Positions 1-7,218 of a stretch of 58,885 nt of DNA are shown piece after piece. The DNA lies in assembly GCA_009692155.1 (NCBI GenBank), contig SHZW01000013.1, positions 1 through 58,885 on the forward strand, read 5' to 3'. This stretch comes from Nitrospiraceae bacterium (GTDB lineage Bacteria > Nitrospirota > Nitrospiria > Nitrospirales > Nitrospiraceae). Made by a program: the position numbers and the translations under genes. Numbering within the stretch: the stretch's first letter is position 1; each line of letters starts with the position of its first letter. Under the pieces are notes generated by a model, which saw nothing but the letters and a program-made list of their open reading frames with translations, was not told where the DNA came from and did no database searches.

Positions 1-846
1 CGAACCGTCCACGCCCTCCCTGATTGGCCGCAAGCATGACCCGATGCGACAAGACAATCGGGGCCAATTCCTTGATGTCGTCGGGGAGACAGTAGTCGCG
101 CCCGCGCACCAGCGCCAGGGCCTTGGCAGCCTTATGGAGCGCCATGGCGCCGCGGGTGCTCACGCCCAGAGCCAGCAGGTAGTCCATCAAGCTCTCGTCG
201 AGACGGACCTTTTCCACATGATTGTGCAACTCCTGCACGTCCTGCAAGGTCAGCGCCGGCTGCAACTCGTCAGCGGGGTGCAGTGCCTGCTGCCGCTCCA
301 GAATCTTTTTTTCCTCCGCCGCGTCGGGATACCCGATGCGAATCCGCATGAGAAAGCGGTCCAGTTGCGACTCCGGCAGTGGAAATGTGCCGTGATACTC
401 CACGGGATTCTGCGTGGCAATGACCATAAACGGCTGCGGCAGCGCATAGGTGACGCTGTCCACCGAGACCTGCGCATCGTTCATCGCTTCCAGCAAACAG
501 CTCTGCGTCTTGGGAGTCGTCCGGTTGATTTCGTCGGCCAGCACAATATTCGCGAAGATGGGGCCCGGTCGAAACTCGAACGCCTGCTTCTGCTGATGAA
601 AGATCGAGACGCCGAGAATATCGGACGGCAGCAAATCGCTCGTGAACTGGATTCGCTTGAACGAACAGTCCAGCGAGCGGGCCAGACTGTGCGCCAATGT
701 TGTCTTGCCCACGCCGGGCACGTCTTCGATCAGGAGGTGGCCGCGAGCCAGAAGCGACACCACCGCCAGCTCCACGACCGCGGCTTTGCCCTTGATGATG
801 CGCTCGATATTGGCTTGAATGGCCTGGATTTTTTTGCGACGTCCAT
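1..846 (-). CDS. MoxR-type AAA+ ATPase, partial, apparent frameshift
   Basis: The gene runs off the left edge, so its C-terminal end is missing. In order it shows Walker A (GVGKTT), Walker B (IVLADEIN), the sensor segment [11 protein letters not shown] and a lid segment ending [13 protein letters not shown], the typical MoxR layout. MoxR ATPases are chaperone-like factors, usually encoded beside DUF58 and VWA-domain genes that would lie left of the window. The best start is ATG at 846..844 behind GAGGA. However, MDVAKK and the conserved body [11 protein letters not shown] are in different frames: seven T (829-835; A on the coding strand) stand where eight would join them. No other start lies in the body frame before an upstream stop. 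The frameshift is either a homopolymer sequence error or real. Confidence 0.85.
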
Positions 847-942
847 GGTTCCTCGGATTGTGAAGCCGGGCGGTCTACACACCGGTGGGCCGTTAGGAAA
901 GCACGAAAAGTGTAGCAAACGCCTTTCGGACCGTCAATTTTG

Positions 943-1989
943 CTACGGAACGGAGCCGGGGCCGGATGTCTCCCGTTCGGGCACGAGAACCAGGCACCAG
1001 GGAGGGGATTCTTCGATCATCTCGTTGAACCGGCGCGCGGTCGAGCTGGCCGGCATGCCCGGGAAGACCGCACCGCGGCGAATCTCCACATACCGAAATC
1101 GACAGGAGCCGGCCGGCCGGCCGGGCCCGGACGGAATGTCGGCTCGCAGCTCAGCCAGATCGGACAGGAGGACCGACCCGCCCACCGGCAAGGCCATGAG
1201 CCGCTGGTGGATCGTTCCGAACAGCTCGGTGATGAGCGCGGGGGTGAAGATCGCATCGGCCGGGCGCAGGCCCGGATCGGCCACAAGCTGGGCAAGCAAT
1301 TCCCAGAACACCTCGTTATCCACGGAAGTGAGCACACACAGCTCGCCGCGACGCGCCAGAACGTCCAGCAAGGCCAACGGCCCGCGAATCTCGAATTTCC
1401 AGGGTGGAAATAATAAGGCCCGCCCCCGGTGCAGAACTTCGAGCGCCTCTTCGCCGCCCTCGCGCACCACCTTGAACTCGCCCTTGGTCTGCTGCAAATG
1501 CCGATCCATGACGGCCGGAGAGATGCGTGAAGGCTCAAGCGCGAAGGTCGGCGTGGCCGGTGCATGACACGTCACGATCGTGTAGCGGGGGAGGAAATCC
1601 GGAAGCAGCGCGGGGGCCAGCATATCGACGCCGCCCCAAAACCGAAAGTGCAGGCGATCGGTCCGTTGCAGCCGTGCGAGCCGGCTGGGATCCGCGTGCA
1701 ATGGGCCGCCGAACATCGAGCCGGGGCGCAGCCGGTCGAGTCCGTGAACAGTCAGCGCGTGGCCCCGGGTCTTCACAGGCGGCAGGTACCGGGCTACCAA
1801 CTCGTCGATGAAGGAGAGATCGCCCGCGCCGAGATCCAGGAGCGATGGCGAGTCCGTATCGAGCAGAAGGTCGTACGGACTGCGATGGCCCCGGAGGAAA
1901 TGCTCAATCTCGTTCGAAGAACGAACCGCCATACGTCGCCGCAGACTATCGCCCGCGTTTCCAGGCGTCAAGCGGCACCGTCTTGTCAT
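943..1989 (-). CDS. Hypothetical protein, methyltransferase-like N-terminus
   Basis: A 348-residue soluble protein. The start is taken as ATG 1989..1987 (MTRRCRLTPG); a longer frame upstream would run into the divergent gene at 2019. Residues around 45-60 read SLLDLGAGDLSFIDEL, which resembles motif I of SAM-dependent methyltransferases (hydrophobic-D-x-G-x-G). No clear motif IV was seen, so the activity is inferred only. The C-terminal half is Arg- and Pro-rich and unfamiliar. It lies 97 bp upstream of moxR on the same strand and may be cotranscribed. The gene on the other side starts only 29 bp away on the opposite strand, so the two promoters must overlap. Confidence 0.7.
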   Translation of the reverse strand: MTRRCRLTPGNAGDSLRRRMAVRSSNEIEHFLRGHRSPYDLLLDTDSPSLLDLGAGDLSFIDELVARYLPPVKTRGHALTVHGLDRLRPGSMFGGPLHADPSRLARLQRTDRLHFRFWGGVDMLAPALLPDFLPRYTIVTCHAPATPTFALEPSRISPAVMDRHLQQTKGEFKVVREGGEEALEVLHRGRALLFPPWKFEIRGPLALLDVLARRGELCVLTSVDNEVFWELLAQLVADPGLRPADAIFTPALITELFGTIHQRLMALPVGGSVLLSDLAELRADIPSGPGRPAGSCRFRYVEIRRGAVFPGMPASSTARRFNEMIEESPPWCLVLVPERETSGPGSVP

Positions 1990-2018
1990 CGGATAGACCC
2001 TAATGTTAGGTAGAACGC

Positions 2019-2993
2019 ATGCGGCATCTGGTCCTGGCCATTCTCCTGATCGTCGCCGGCGCCGCGCCCCTTGCCGCTGGCGAATCGTCTCCCTCCTCCA
2101 CAGCTCCATCTCAGCCTTCCCTTCACGAGTGGCAAGTCTGGGACGTCAAGACCGGCCAGCCGGTCGCCACAGAACCGTGGCTCACGGACCTCGCATCGGC
2201 GCACATCATTTATCTCGGCGAGGAACATCGGAACCGCTGGCATATCGAAGCCGCGCTGAAAGTCCTGCGCTCGCTCGCCGGGAAAAATCTGCGGCCCGCA
2301 GTGGCGATGGAAATGTTCGGCTGGGACGGCCAGGACGCGATCAACCGATATCTCTTGAACTTCCCATCCCCGCGCGACCAGTTTTTGCAGGATTCCCGAT
2401 GGGAGGACAATTGGGGTGGCCCGTTTGAGGAGTACGAACCGCTGGTCAATTTTGCCCGCGAGCATCGCCTCACCCTGCTCGCGCTCAACCCTCCTCGCGC
2501 GCTCGTTCGTCTGGTCGCCAGGCAGGGCCTGGGGCAGGCGAAGCAAGATGAACGCATGGCGCAGTGGGGCATGCGCGACGAAGCCTTATCGGACGATGCG
2601 GCCTACCGCTCGATCGTGCTGGACCAGATTCGCCGCTGCCATGCCGAGCTGACGGACGACGCCTACCGGCGCATGTACGACGCCTCTCTTTTCCGGGATG
2701 AAGGCATGGCAAAAATCATCGCGGAGCACGTCCGTCACAGCCTCGGGACGGTCGGCGCGGGTCCGGTGCTGGCCTATACGGGCGGAGGACATATCCAATA
2801 CCGCCTGCCGGTGCCGAACCGCGTGGCGCGCCGGCTCGGATCGGACAGCGCCGCCCGCCAGATCACCATCTATTTAGTGGCCTACGAGCCAACCCGCCCG
2901 GAAGCGATCCGGGAACTTCTCAAGGAAGCCATTGCCGATTATGTCTGGCTGACTCCGCTGAGCGCCCACGGCCCTCCGCGCCGCTGTAAGTAG
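2019..2993 (+). CDS. ChaN-like haem-binding/uptake family protein
   Basis: A 324-residue exported protein with an N-terminal signal peptide (MRHLVLAILLIVAGAAPLAAG). The mature part matches the ChaN/DUF399 pattern: HIIYLGEEHRNRWHIEAAL early, then a VAMEMFGWDGQ segment, and a late GPVLAYTGGGHIQYRLPVPNRV segment. ChaN proteins bind haem or are linked to iron acquisition, and belong to a larger fold family with Tiki proteases, so the exact role here is inferred. It is divergent from the methyltransferase-like gene and is followed 67 bp later by a CDGSH iron-sulfur protein on the same strand. Confidence 0.8.
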   Translation: MRHLVLAILLIVAGAAPLAAGESSPSSTAPSQPSLHEWQVWDVKTGQPVATEPWLTDLASAHIIYLGEEHRNRWHIEAALKVLRSLAGKNLRPAVAMEMFGWDGQDAINRYLLNFPSPRDQFLQDSRWEDNWGGPFEEYEPLVNFAREHRLTLLALNPPRALVRLVARQGLGQAKQDERMAQWGMRDEALSDDAAYRSIVLDQIRRCHAELTDDAYRRMYDASLFRDEGMAKIIAEHVRHSLGTVGAGPVLAYTGGGHIQYRLPVPNRVARRLGSDSAARQITIYLVAYEPTRPEAIRELLKEAIADYVWLTPLSAHGPPRRCK

Positions 2994-3060
2994 CCCGTTC
3001 CTTTTCCATTTGCCATCGGCTACAATGCGCGGGCTTATCGATCTCACGCAAGGAGGCTTC

Positions 3061-3300
3061 ATGGCCGACGAACCAGTCATCGCGCAACGCACGCCTTATG
3101 TCATGGAAATCGGGCCCGGCAAGTTCTATTGGTGCCGGTGCGGCAAATCGAAAAATCAACCGTTCTGCGACGGCTCGCACACCGGCACGTCCTTCTCGCC
3201 GATGGAAGTGGAGTTGACTGAGCAGAAGCGGGTCGCCTTCTGCGGCTGCAAGCACACCAAAAAACCGCCGTTCTGCGACGGGACGCACTCCCATATCTGA
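3061..3300 (+). CDS. CDGSH iron-sulfur domain protein
   Basis: A 79-residue protein. The start is the ATG directly after AAGGAGGCTTC, a near-perfect ribosome binding site; upstream in-frame codons lack one. It has two CDGSH-type motifs: YWCRCGKSKNQPFCDGSHTG and, about 38 residues later, AFCGCKHTKKPPFCDGTH. Each has the Cys-x-Cys, Cys and His ligands for a [2Fe-2S] cluster, so the protein should bind two clusters. Proteins of this small tandem class are thought to act in electron transfer or iron/ROS homeostasis; no partner is evident from context. Confidence 0.93.
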   Translation: MADEPVIAQRTPYVMEIGPGKFYWCRCGKSKNQPFCDGSHTGTSFSPMEVELTEQKRVAFCGCKHTKKPPFCDGTHSHI

Positions 3301-3318
3301 ATCTGACCACGTTCACCG

Positions 3319-3400
3319 CTGAACGCAGAATAATGATGAATGCGCGGCCACATTCCGACATTCATCGTTCAGCATTCATAGTTCATCGTTGCTGATTCAT
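3319..3400. repeat. Inverted heptamer-array element 1
   Basis: The right arm (3359-3400) is exactly six imperfect 7-mers, which on the minus strand approximate ATGAAYG. The left arm (3319-3342) carries the same 7-mers on the plus strand, including the exact word CTGAACG found in both arms. The inner parts AATGATGAATG and CATTCATCGTT pair around a 16-base loop. The last heptamer contains the first two bases of the start codon of the glycosylase gene at 3399. Confidence 0.75.
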
Positions 3401-4040
3401 GGCGCTGCTTCCCGCCACCGACCGCCGAACCAATAGAAAACCCGCCTCGCACACAGCCGCCTGTCGCCGCCTGGCCAATGCCGACCCGGTTATGCGGCGC
3501 ATCATCGCGCGCGTCGGTCCCTGTCGACTCAAACGATACCCGCGCTATTTTGTCACGCTCTGCGATTCGATCGTCTCGCAGCAACTCTCCTCGCGCGTCG
3601 CCGAGGTCATCTTCAAGCGCTTCGAGGCGCTTTATTCCCATGGCCGCCCCACGCCACAACGCGTGGCCGCGACGCCGGTGCCGCGCCTCCGCACGGCAGG
3701 ACTGTCCAGACAGAAGGCGCGTTACCTCAAGGAACTGGCCAAAGGATTTACCAGTGGGAAGATTCGACCGCATCGGTTCGCGCGGCAATCAAACGGGGAG
3801 ATCATTGAGACGCTCACCGCAATCCATGGCATCGGCCGCTGGACGGCAGAGATGTTCCTGATGTTTTCGCTGAACCGATTGGATGTGCTGCCGGTGGATG
3901 ATCTCGGCATCAAGAAAGCGATCCGGCAAGCTTATGGCCTGCGCGTGCTGCCGAAGCCGGTGACGATCAGACGAATCGGCCGTCCCTGGCATCCCTACGC
4001 AACCATCGCCAGTTGGTATTTGTGGCGAAGCCTGCAATGA
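3399..4040 (+). CDS. DNA-3-methyladenine glycosylase (AlkA-like, HhH-GPD)
   Basis: A 213-residue protein of the HhH-GPD superfamily that removes alkylated purines for base excision repair. It shows DSIVSQQLSSRVAEVIFKRF, then LSRQKARYLKELA, the helix-hairpin-helix AIHGIGRWTAEMFLMFSLNR and the catalytic Asp segment DVLPVDDLGIKKA. The length fits the short AlkA-type enzymes without the N-terminal domain of E. coli AlkA. The start must be at or after 3399 because a stop precedes it in frame. No Shine-Dalgarno sequence is visible: the upstream DNA is the heptamer-array element, so translation initiation may be unusual. It is convergent with dedA. Confidence 0.88.
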   Translation: MALLPATDRRTNRKPASHTAACRRLANADPVMRRIIARVGPCRLKRYPRYFVTLCDSIVSQQLSSRVAEVIFKRFEALYSHGRPTPQRVAATPVPRLRTAGLSRQKARYLKELAKGFTSGKIRPHRFARQSNGEIIETLTAIHGIGRWTAEMFLMFSLNRLDVLPVDDLGIKKAIRQAYGLRVLPKPVTIRRIGRPWHPYATIASWYLWRSLQ

Positions 4041-4057
4041 CCGATTGAGTGTGCTTC

Positions 4058-4693
4058 TTAATTGGAAGAGGCCGGTTTCGCCGTCAGCCGCATGACGAGG
4101 ACATAGAGCGCGCAGAGGAGCAGCGCAAACCCGCCGAAGAGCCAGGACCGCTGCCGCAATACGTGAAGCAGCAGCGATGGATCGTGGATCAACTCCGGCT
4201 GGTCGCCCAGCAGATTCCCGCCGAACCAGGCCAGGATCCAGCACCAGAGTCCCGAGCCGATCACCGTCATCATGCTATAGAGGCCGAAGGGCATGCGCAC
4301 CAGCCCGGCTGGAATACCAATTAAGTGGCGCACCACCGGCACCAGGCGGGCAAAGAAGATCCCGCCCGCTTCGTAGCGGTCGAGCCAGCGCTCGGCGCGC
4401 AGCAGCTTGTCTTCCGGGCAGAACACGAGGTACCCGTACTTCACGAGGAGCGGCCGTCCGAGCCACCGCGCCACCCAATAGGTGGCCGCCGCACCGAGAT
4501 AGCTTCCGAGTGTGCCGGCCAGCACCACACCGGTAAAGCTGAATCGGCCTTGCGTAGCCCAATAGGCGGCCGGCGGAATCACAATCTCGCTTGGAATCGG
4601 CACGATGGAGCTTTCCATCGCCATCAGGATGACGATGCCCGGATAGCCCCAATCATGGACCCATTGAAACCAGGTGCCGACCCAATTGGACAT
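4058..4693 (-). CDS. DedA family membrane protein
   Basis: A 211-residue inner-membrane protein of the DedA/SNARE-associated (VTT) family. The start MSNWVGTWFQW at 4693 is preceded by AGGAG at 11 nt spacing. It has the DedA signature: an early amphipathic region ESSIVPIPSEIVIPPAAYWA, a glycine-rich GTLGSYLGAAATYWVARWLG, and the conserved FFARLVPVVRHLIGIPAGLVRM with family arginines, followed by two C-terminal hydrophobic helices. DedA proteins support membrane homeostasis, and several flip undecaprenyl phosphate or phosphatidylethanolamine. The substrate is not visible here. Confidence 0.9.
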   Translation of the reverse strand: MSNWVGTWFQWVHDWGYPGIVILMAMESSIVPIPSEIVIPPAAYWATQGRFSFTGVVLAGTLGSYLGAAATYWVARWLGRPLLVKYGYLVFCPEDKLLRAERWLDRYEAGGIFFARLVPVVRHLIGIPAGLVRMPFGLYSMMTVIGSGLWCWILAWFGGNLLGDQPELIHDPSLLLHVLRQRSWLFGGFALLLCALYVLVMRLTAKPASSN

Positions 4694-4762
4694 GAACGAT
4701 GGCGCTCCTGAAAAGGCGCGCGGATTGTACCCGGCAACCACCGGCAACGCCACAAAAAGTTC

Positions 4763-4791
4763 TTGCCCGGCGCGTGATGGTTCTGTACAAT
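4763..4791 (+). promoter_or_regulatory. Sigma70-like promoter for small membrane protein gene
   Basis: TTGCCC (4763-4768) and TACAAT (4786-4791) are separated by 17 bp and lie 67 bp upstream of the start at 4858. The match is good but not perfect, and is based on sequence only. Confidence 0.5.
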
Positions 4792-4857
4792 TCGCCCGTT
4801 CGCTCGGCCCATTGTAATATGGCGTACGGCCTGAATTATTTTGAGGAGGGTGTTCCC

Positions 4858-5031
4858 ATGAGCAGAACCTTTGCAGCAGTGGCGGGAATGTTGATGGGCG
4901 TGTCCCAGGCGCTGGCCAACGAACCCAAGGGCGGTGCGCCGGACTATAGCGGCATCAGCGGCATCTATTACACGCTGATCGGATTGATCCTCGCCTACGG
5001 CGTCTACGATACATTCTTCAAGAAGTCCTGA
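4858..5031 (+). CDS. Small exported/membrane protein, unknown
   Basis: A 57-residue protein starting MSRTFAAVAGML behind a strong GAGGAGGG site. Residues 1-21 form a signal peptide-like segment ending ALANE. After a short polar linker (PKGGAPDYSG) there is one hydrophobic helix, YYTLIGLILAYGVYDTFF, and a basic end KKS. It is either a secreted peptide anchored by its C-terminal helix or a two-helix membrane peptide. It has its own likely promoter and a downstream hairpin, so it is probably monocistronic. I do not recognise the family. Confidence 0.75.
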   Translation: MSRTFAAVAGMLMGVSQALANEPKGGAPDYSGISGIYYTLIGLILAYGVYDTFFKKS

Positions 5032-5070
5032 GCGTCGTCTCCAGACTGTCCTGACAGCCATCTGCCTCAC

Positions 5071-5100
5071 CCGCGCCATAGACCGGAGCCGGTGGCGCGG
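5071..5100. terminator. Hairpin between convergent genes
   Basis: CCGCGCCA (5071-5078) pairs with TGGCGCGG (5093-5100) around a 14-base loop between the converging genes ending at 5031 and 5115. No U-tract follows, so it could be a stability hairpin rather than an intrinsic terminator. Confidence 0.4.
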
Positions 5101-5114
5101 TATCGGGGTGTCGT

Positions 5115-5885
5115 TCAGGCCACAGGTTTCGTCAACAGCGGCTGCAGCATCTTCAGCAAATTCTCCACGATGATTCGATAGCCGGCTTCCGTCGGGTGGA
5201 TCCCATCGGCCTGGTTCAGCCCCTCACTGGCCGCAACTCCCTCCAGAAAAAATGGCATCAACGGGACATGGTATTTTTTGGCCAGCTCAGGGTAGACGGC
5301 CGCAAAGCGGGCCGTATAGTCCTTGCCGTAGTTTGGCGGCAGCTTCATCCCGGCCAGGATCACAGTCACTCCTGCGGCTTGCAGCCGCTGAACGATTGTC
5401 GCCAGGTTCGATCGTGTCTCCACCGGATCGATCCCGCGCAGACCGTCATTGGCGCCCAACTCCAGAATCACAACCGCCGGCTTGCTGTTGAGCACCCAGT
5501 CCACGCGGCGGACGCCACCCGCCGTCGTATCGCCGCTCACGCCGGCATTGATCACGCGATAGCGATAGCCGGCTGCGTCCAGTTCCCGCTGAAGCCGGGC
5601 CGGGTAGGCTTCTTCCTGGGCGACACCGAGCCCGGCGGTCAGACTATCGCCAAACGCGACGATGCGCGGGCGGTCCTCACGCACCGCAGCCGTGCTGCGT
5701 CCTGGCTGGCTGGTCACATCGGTGCCGAATCGCTGACCGAACCCGTCACGCGGCGCGCTGGACGGTGAAGTCGCCGCGGGCGGCTCCGATGCCGGATCGC
5801 AGCCGCTGACTCCAAATCCAAACACCAGGACAACCGCCAGCAGGCGTGAGCCGTAAAAGGAACTATGTGGGAAGTGGAGAGCCAT
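5115..5885 (-). CDS. tesA: TesA-like GDSL/SGNH lipoprotein esterase
   Basis: A 256-residue protein starting MALHFPHSSFYGSRL at 5885. A lipobox (VSGC) ends the signal sequence, so it is likely a lipoprotein, followed by a Pro/Ser/Arg-rich linker of about 45 residues. The SGNH blocks are all present: block I IVAFGDSLTAGLG with nucleophile Ser, block II INAGVSGDTTAGG, block III LELGANDGLRG and block V ADGIHPTEAGY. This family hydrolyses acyl-CoA thioesters and lysophospholipids. E. coli TesA is a plain periplasmic enzyme, so the lipid anchor and linker differ. It is divergent from ybbA-like and ybbP-like genes, the same neighbourhood as in E. coli. Confidence 0.9.
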   Translation of the reverse strand: MALHFPHSSFYGSRLLAVVLVFGFGVSGCDPASEPPAATSPSSAPRDGFGQRFGTDVTSQPGRSTAAVREDRPRIVAFGDSLTAGLGVAQEEAYPARLQRELDAAGYRYRVINAGVSGDTTAGGVRRVDWVLNSKPAVVILELGANDGLRGIDPVETRSNLATIVQRLQAAGVTVILAGMKLPPNYGKDYTARFAAVYPELAKKYHVPLMPFFLEGVAASEGLNQADGIHPTEAGYRIIVENLLKMLQPLLTKPVA

Positions 5886-5928
5886 ACCGTATAATAGCGC
5901 GTCCATTCGAATCTTCGAAAGAGCCATC

Positions 5929-6606
5929 ATGATCTCTGTGAAGAATTTAACGATGCGTCTTGCGGCCGGTGGCCAGGCCGTGACCATTTTAGACGACGTC
6001 TCGCTCGACATTCCGACAAAACAGATGGTCGCGATTGTCGGGCCGTCCGGCAGCGGCAAGTCCACGCTGCTGGGTCTGATTGCCGGGCTGGACAAGCCGA
6101 CGAGCGGCTCCATCATATTGGATGGCGTCGACATCACCGGCCTGCCGGAACGCGAGATGACCCGCTACCGGCGGCAGAAGATCGGCTACATCTTCCAGTC
6201 GTTCCATCTGATCCCCACGCTGACGGCGCAGGAAAATGTCGCGGTGCCGCTGGAACTGAACGGCGATCCGGGGGCGCGCGGGCGGGCAGAGGAACTGCTC
6301 GCGGCGGTAGGCCTGCGCGACCGGAGCGGCCACTATCCGGTGCAACTCTCAGGCGGGGAGCAGCAGCGCGTGGCCGTGGCCCGTGCCTTCGCCTGCCGGC
6401 CGCCGATCCTTTTGGCCGATGAGCCGACCGGCAACCTGGATTCCGCCACCGGCCGCCAGGTAATCGACTTATTGCTCGGCCTCAACCGCGATCACGGCAG
6501 CAGCCTCGTGCTGGTCACGCACGACGCCGCGCTGGCATCCCACGCGGAACGGATTGTGTCACTCCGCGACGGCCGTATCGAATCTGACAAACCCTCGAGG
6601 CGCTAG
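5929..6606 (+). CDS. ybbA: ABC transporter ATP-binding protein (YbbA/LolD type)
   Basis: A 225-residue ATPase of the MacB/LolD/FtsE group. Walker A is GPSGSGKST, the Q-loop lies in GYIFQSFHLIPTLTAQENV, the signature is LSGGEQQRVAVARA and Walker B is ILLADEPTGNLD, followed by the H-loop VTHDAAL. These ATPases pair with FtsX-like permeases; the partner is the 900-residue permease at 7215. Together with the divergent tesA this reproduces the tesA/ybbA/ybbP arrangement. Such systems are thought to act on outer-membrane or periplasmic lipids or lipoproteins, but the substrate is unknown. Confidence 0.92.
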   Translation: MISVKNLTMRLAAGGQAVTILDDVSLDIPTKQMVAIVGPSGSGKSTLLGLIAGLDKPTSGSIILDGVDITGLPEREMTRYRRQKIGYIFQSFHLIPTLTAQENVAVPLELNGDPGARGRAEELLAAVGLRDRSGHYPVQLSGGEQQRVAVARAFACRPPILLADEPTGNLDSATGRQVIDLLLGLNRDHGSSLVLVTHDAALASHAERIVSLRDGRIESDKPSRR

Positions 6607-6636
6607 CCTCCGGGGAGGTTTACGCGGATTCATGCC

Positions 6637-7218
6637 ATGCGCGCAACCCTCGCGACAATAGTCGTACTCGCCTGGACCCTGACCGTCCTGCTCTCCGACA
6701 CGCTGCTGGCCGCGCGGTGGCCGCCCAAGGATTTTTGCGCCAATCCGCCGTTGATGGAGCCGATCAAGAAATTGCTGAGTCTCAAGTATTATCAGCAGTG
6801 GCGGCCGATCGCCATCCATGACCTGCCGCCGCCTCATCAGCGGATGTGGCGGCGCAGCCTGAACCGGTTCGATTGTCCCGGCATCGCCATGGGACACTTC
6901 GAAAGAAAAAGCGAACTGTCCTATGCCTTCTCCTTGAAGCCGCGGGACCCGCGCCAAACCGGCTGGCGGCTGGTCGTGATCAGCAAAACCGGGCAGGGCG
7001 CCTACCGCGACCGCGTGCTCGGCCAAACCGACGAGCGGGTGCCGCCCTATGTGATTTACGCCGTTCCGCCTGAGGAGTACACCGACGCCTTCGAAACCGA
7101 AAGCGTCAAGCTGCGCCTGGACGGCCTCCAGGTCGAACAAATGGAATCCGGCGCCATGCTGTTTTATTGGAAAGAAGGGCAGTACCGCTCGCTCATTCTT
7201 TCCGAGGAGGGTCGATGA
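6637..7218 (+). CDS. Hypothetical exported protein in ABC exporter operon
   Basis: A 193-residue protein with an N-terminal signal peptide (MRATLATIVVLAWTLTVLLS to LLAA). The mature part contains Cys residues at KDFCANPP and RFDCPGIA, and no known motif was recognised. It lies between the ATPase and permease genes: its start is 30 bp after the ATPase, and its stop overlaps the permease start in an ATGA. That tight coupling suggests a periplasmic accessory of the exporter. A GGGGAGG sequence sits about 20 nt upstream of this ATG, a long spacing, so the start is uncertain by a few codons. Confidence 0.75.
   Translation: MRATLATIVVLAWTLTVLLSDTLLAARWPPKDFCANPPLMEPIKKLLSLKYYQQWRPIAIHDLPPPHQRMWRRSLNRFDCPGIAMGHFERKSELSYAFSLKPRDPRQTGWRLVVISKTGQGAYRDRVLGQTDERVPPYVIYAVPPEEYTDAFETESVKLRLDGLQVEQMESGAMLFYWKEGQYRSLILSEEGR

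Noticed and set aside
44-1567. Plus-strand frame of 507 codons
   Set aside because: Antisense to moxR, whose Walker motifs are clear, and to the next gene.
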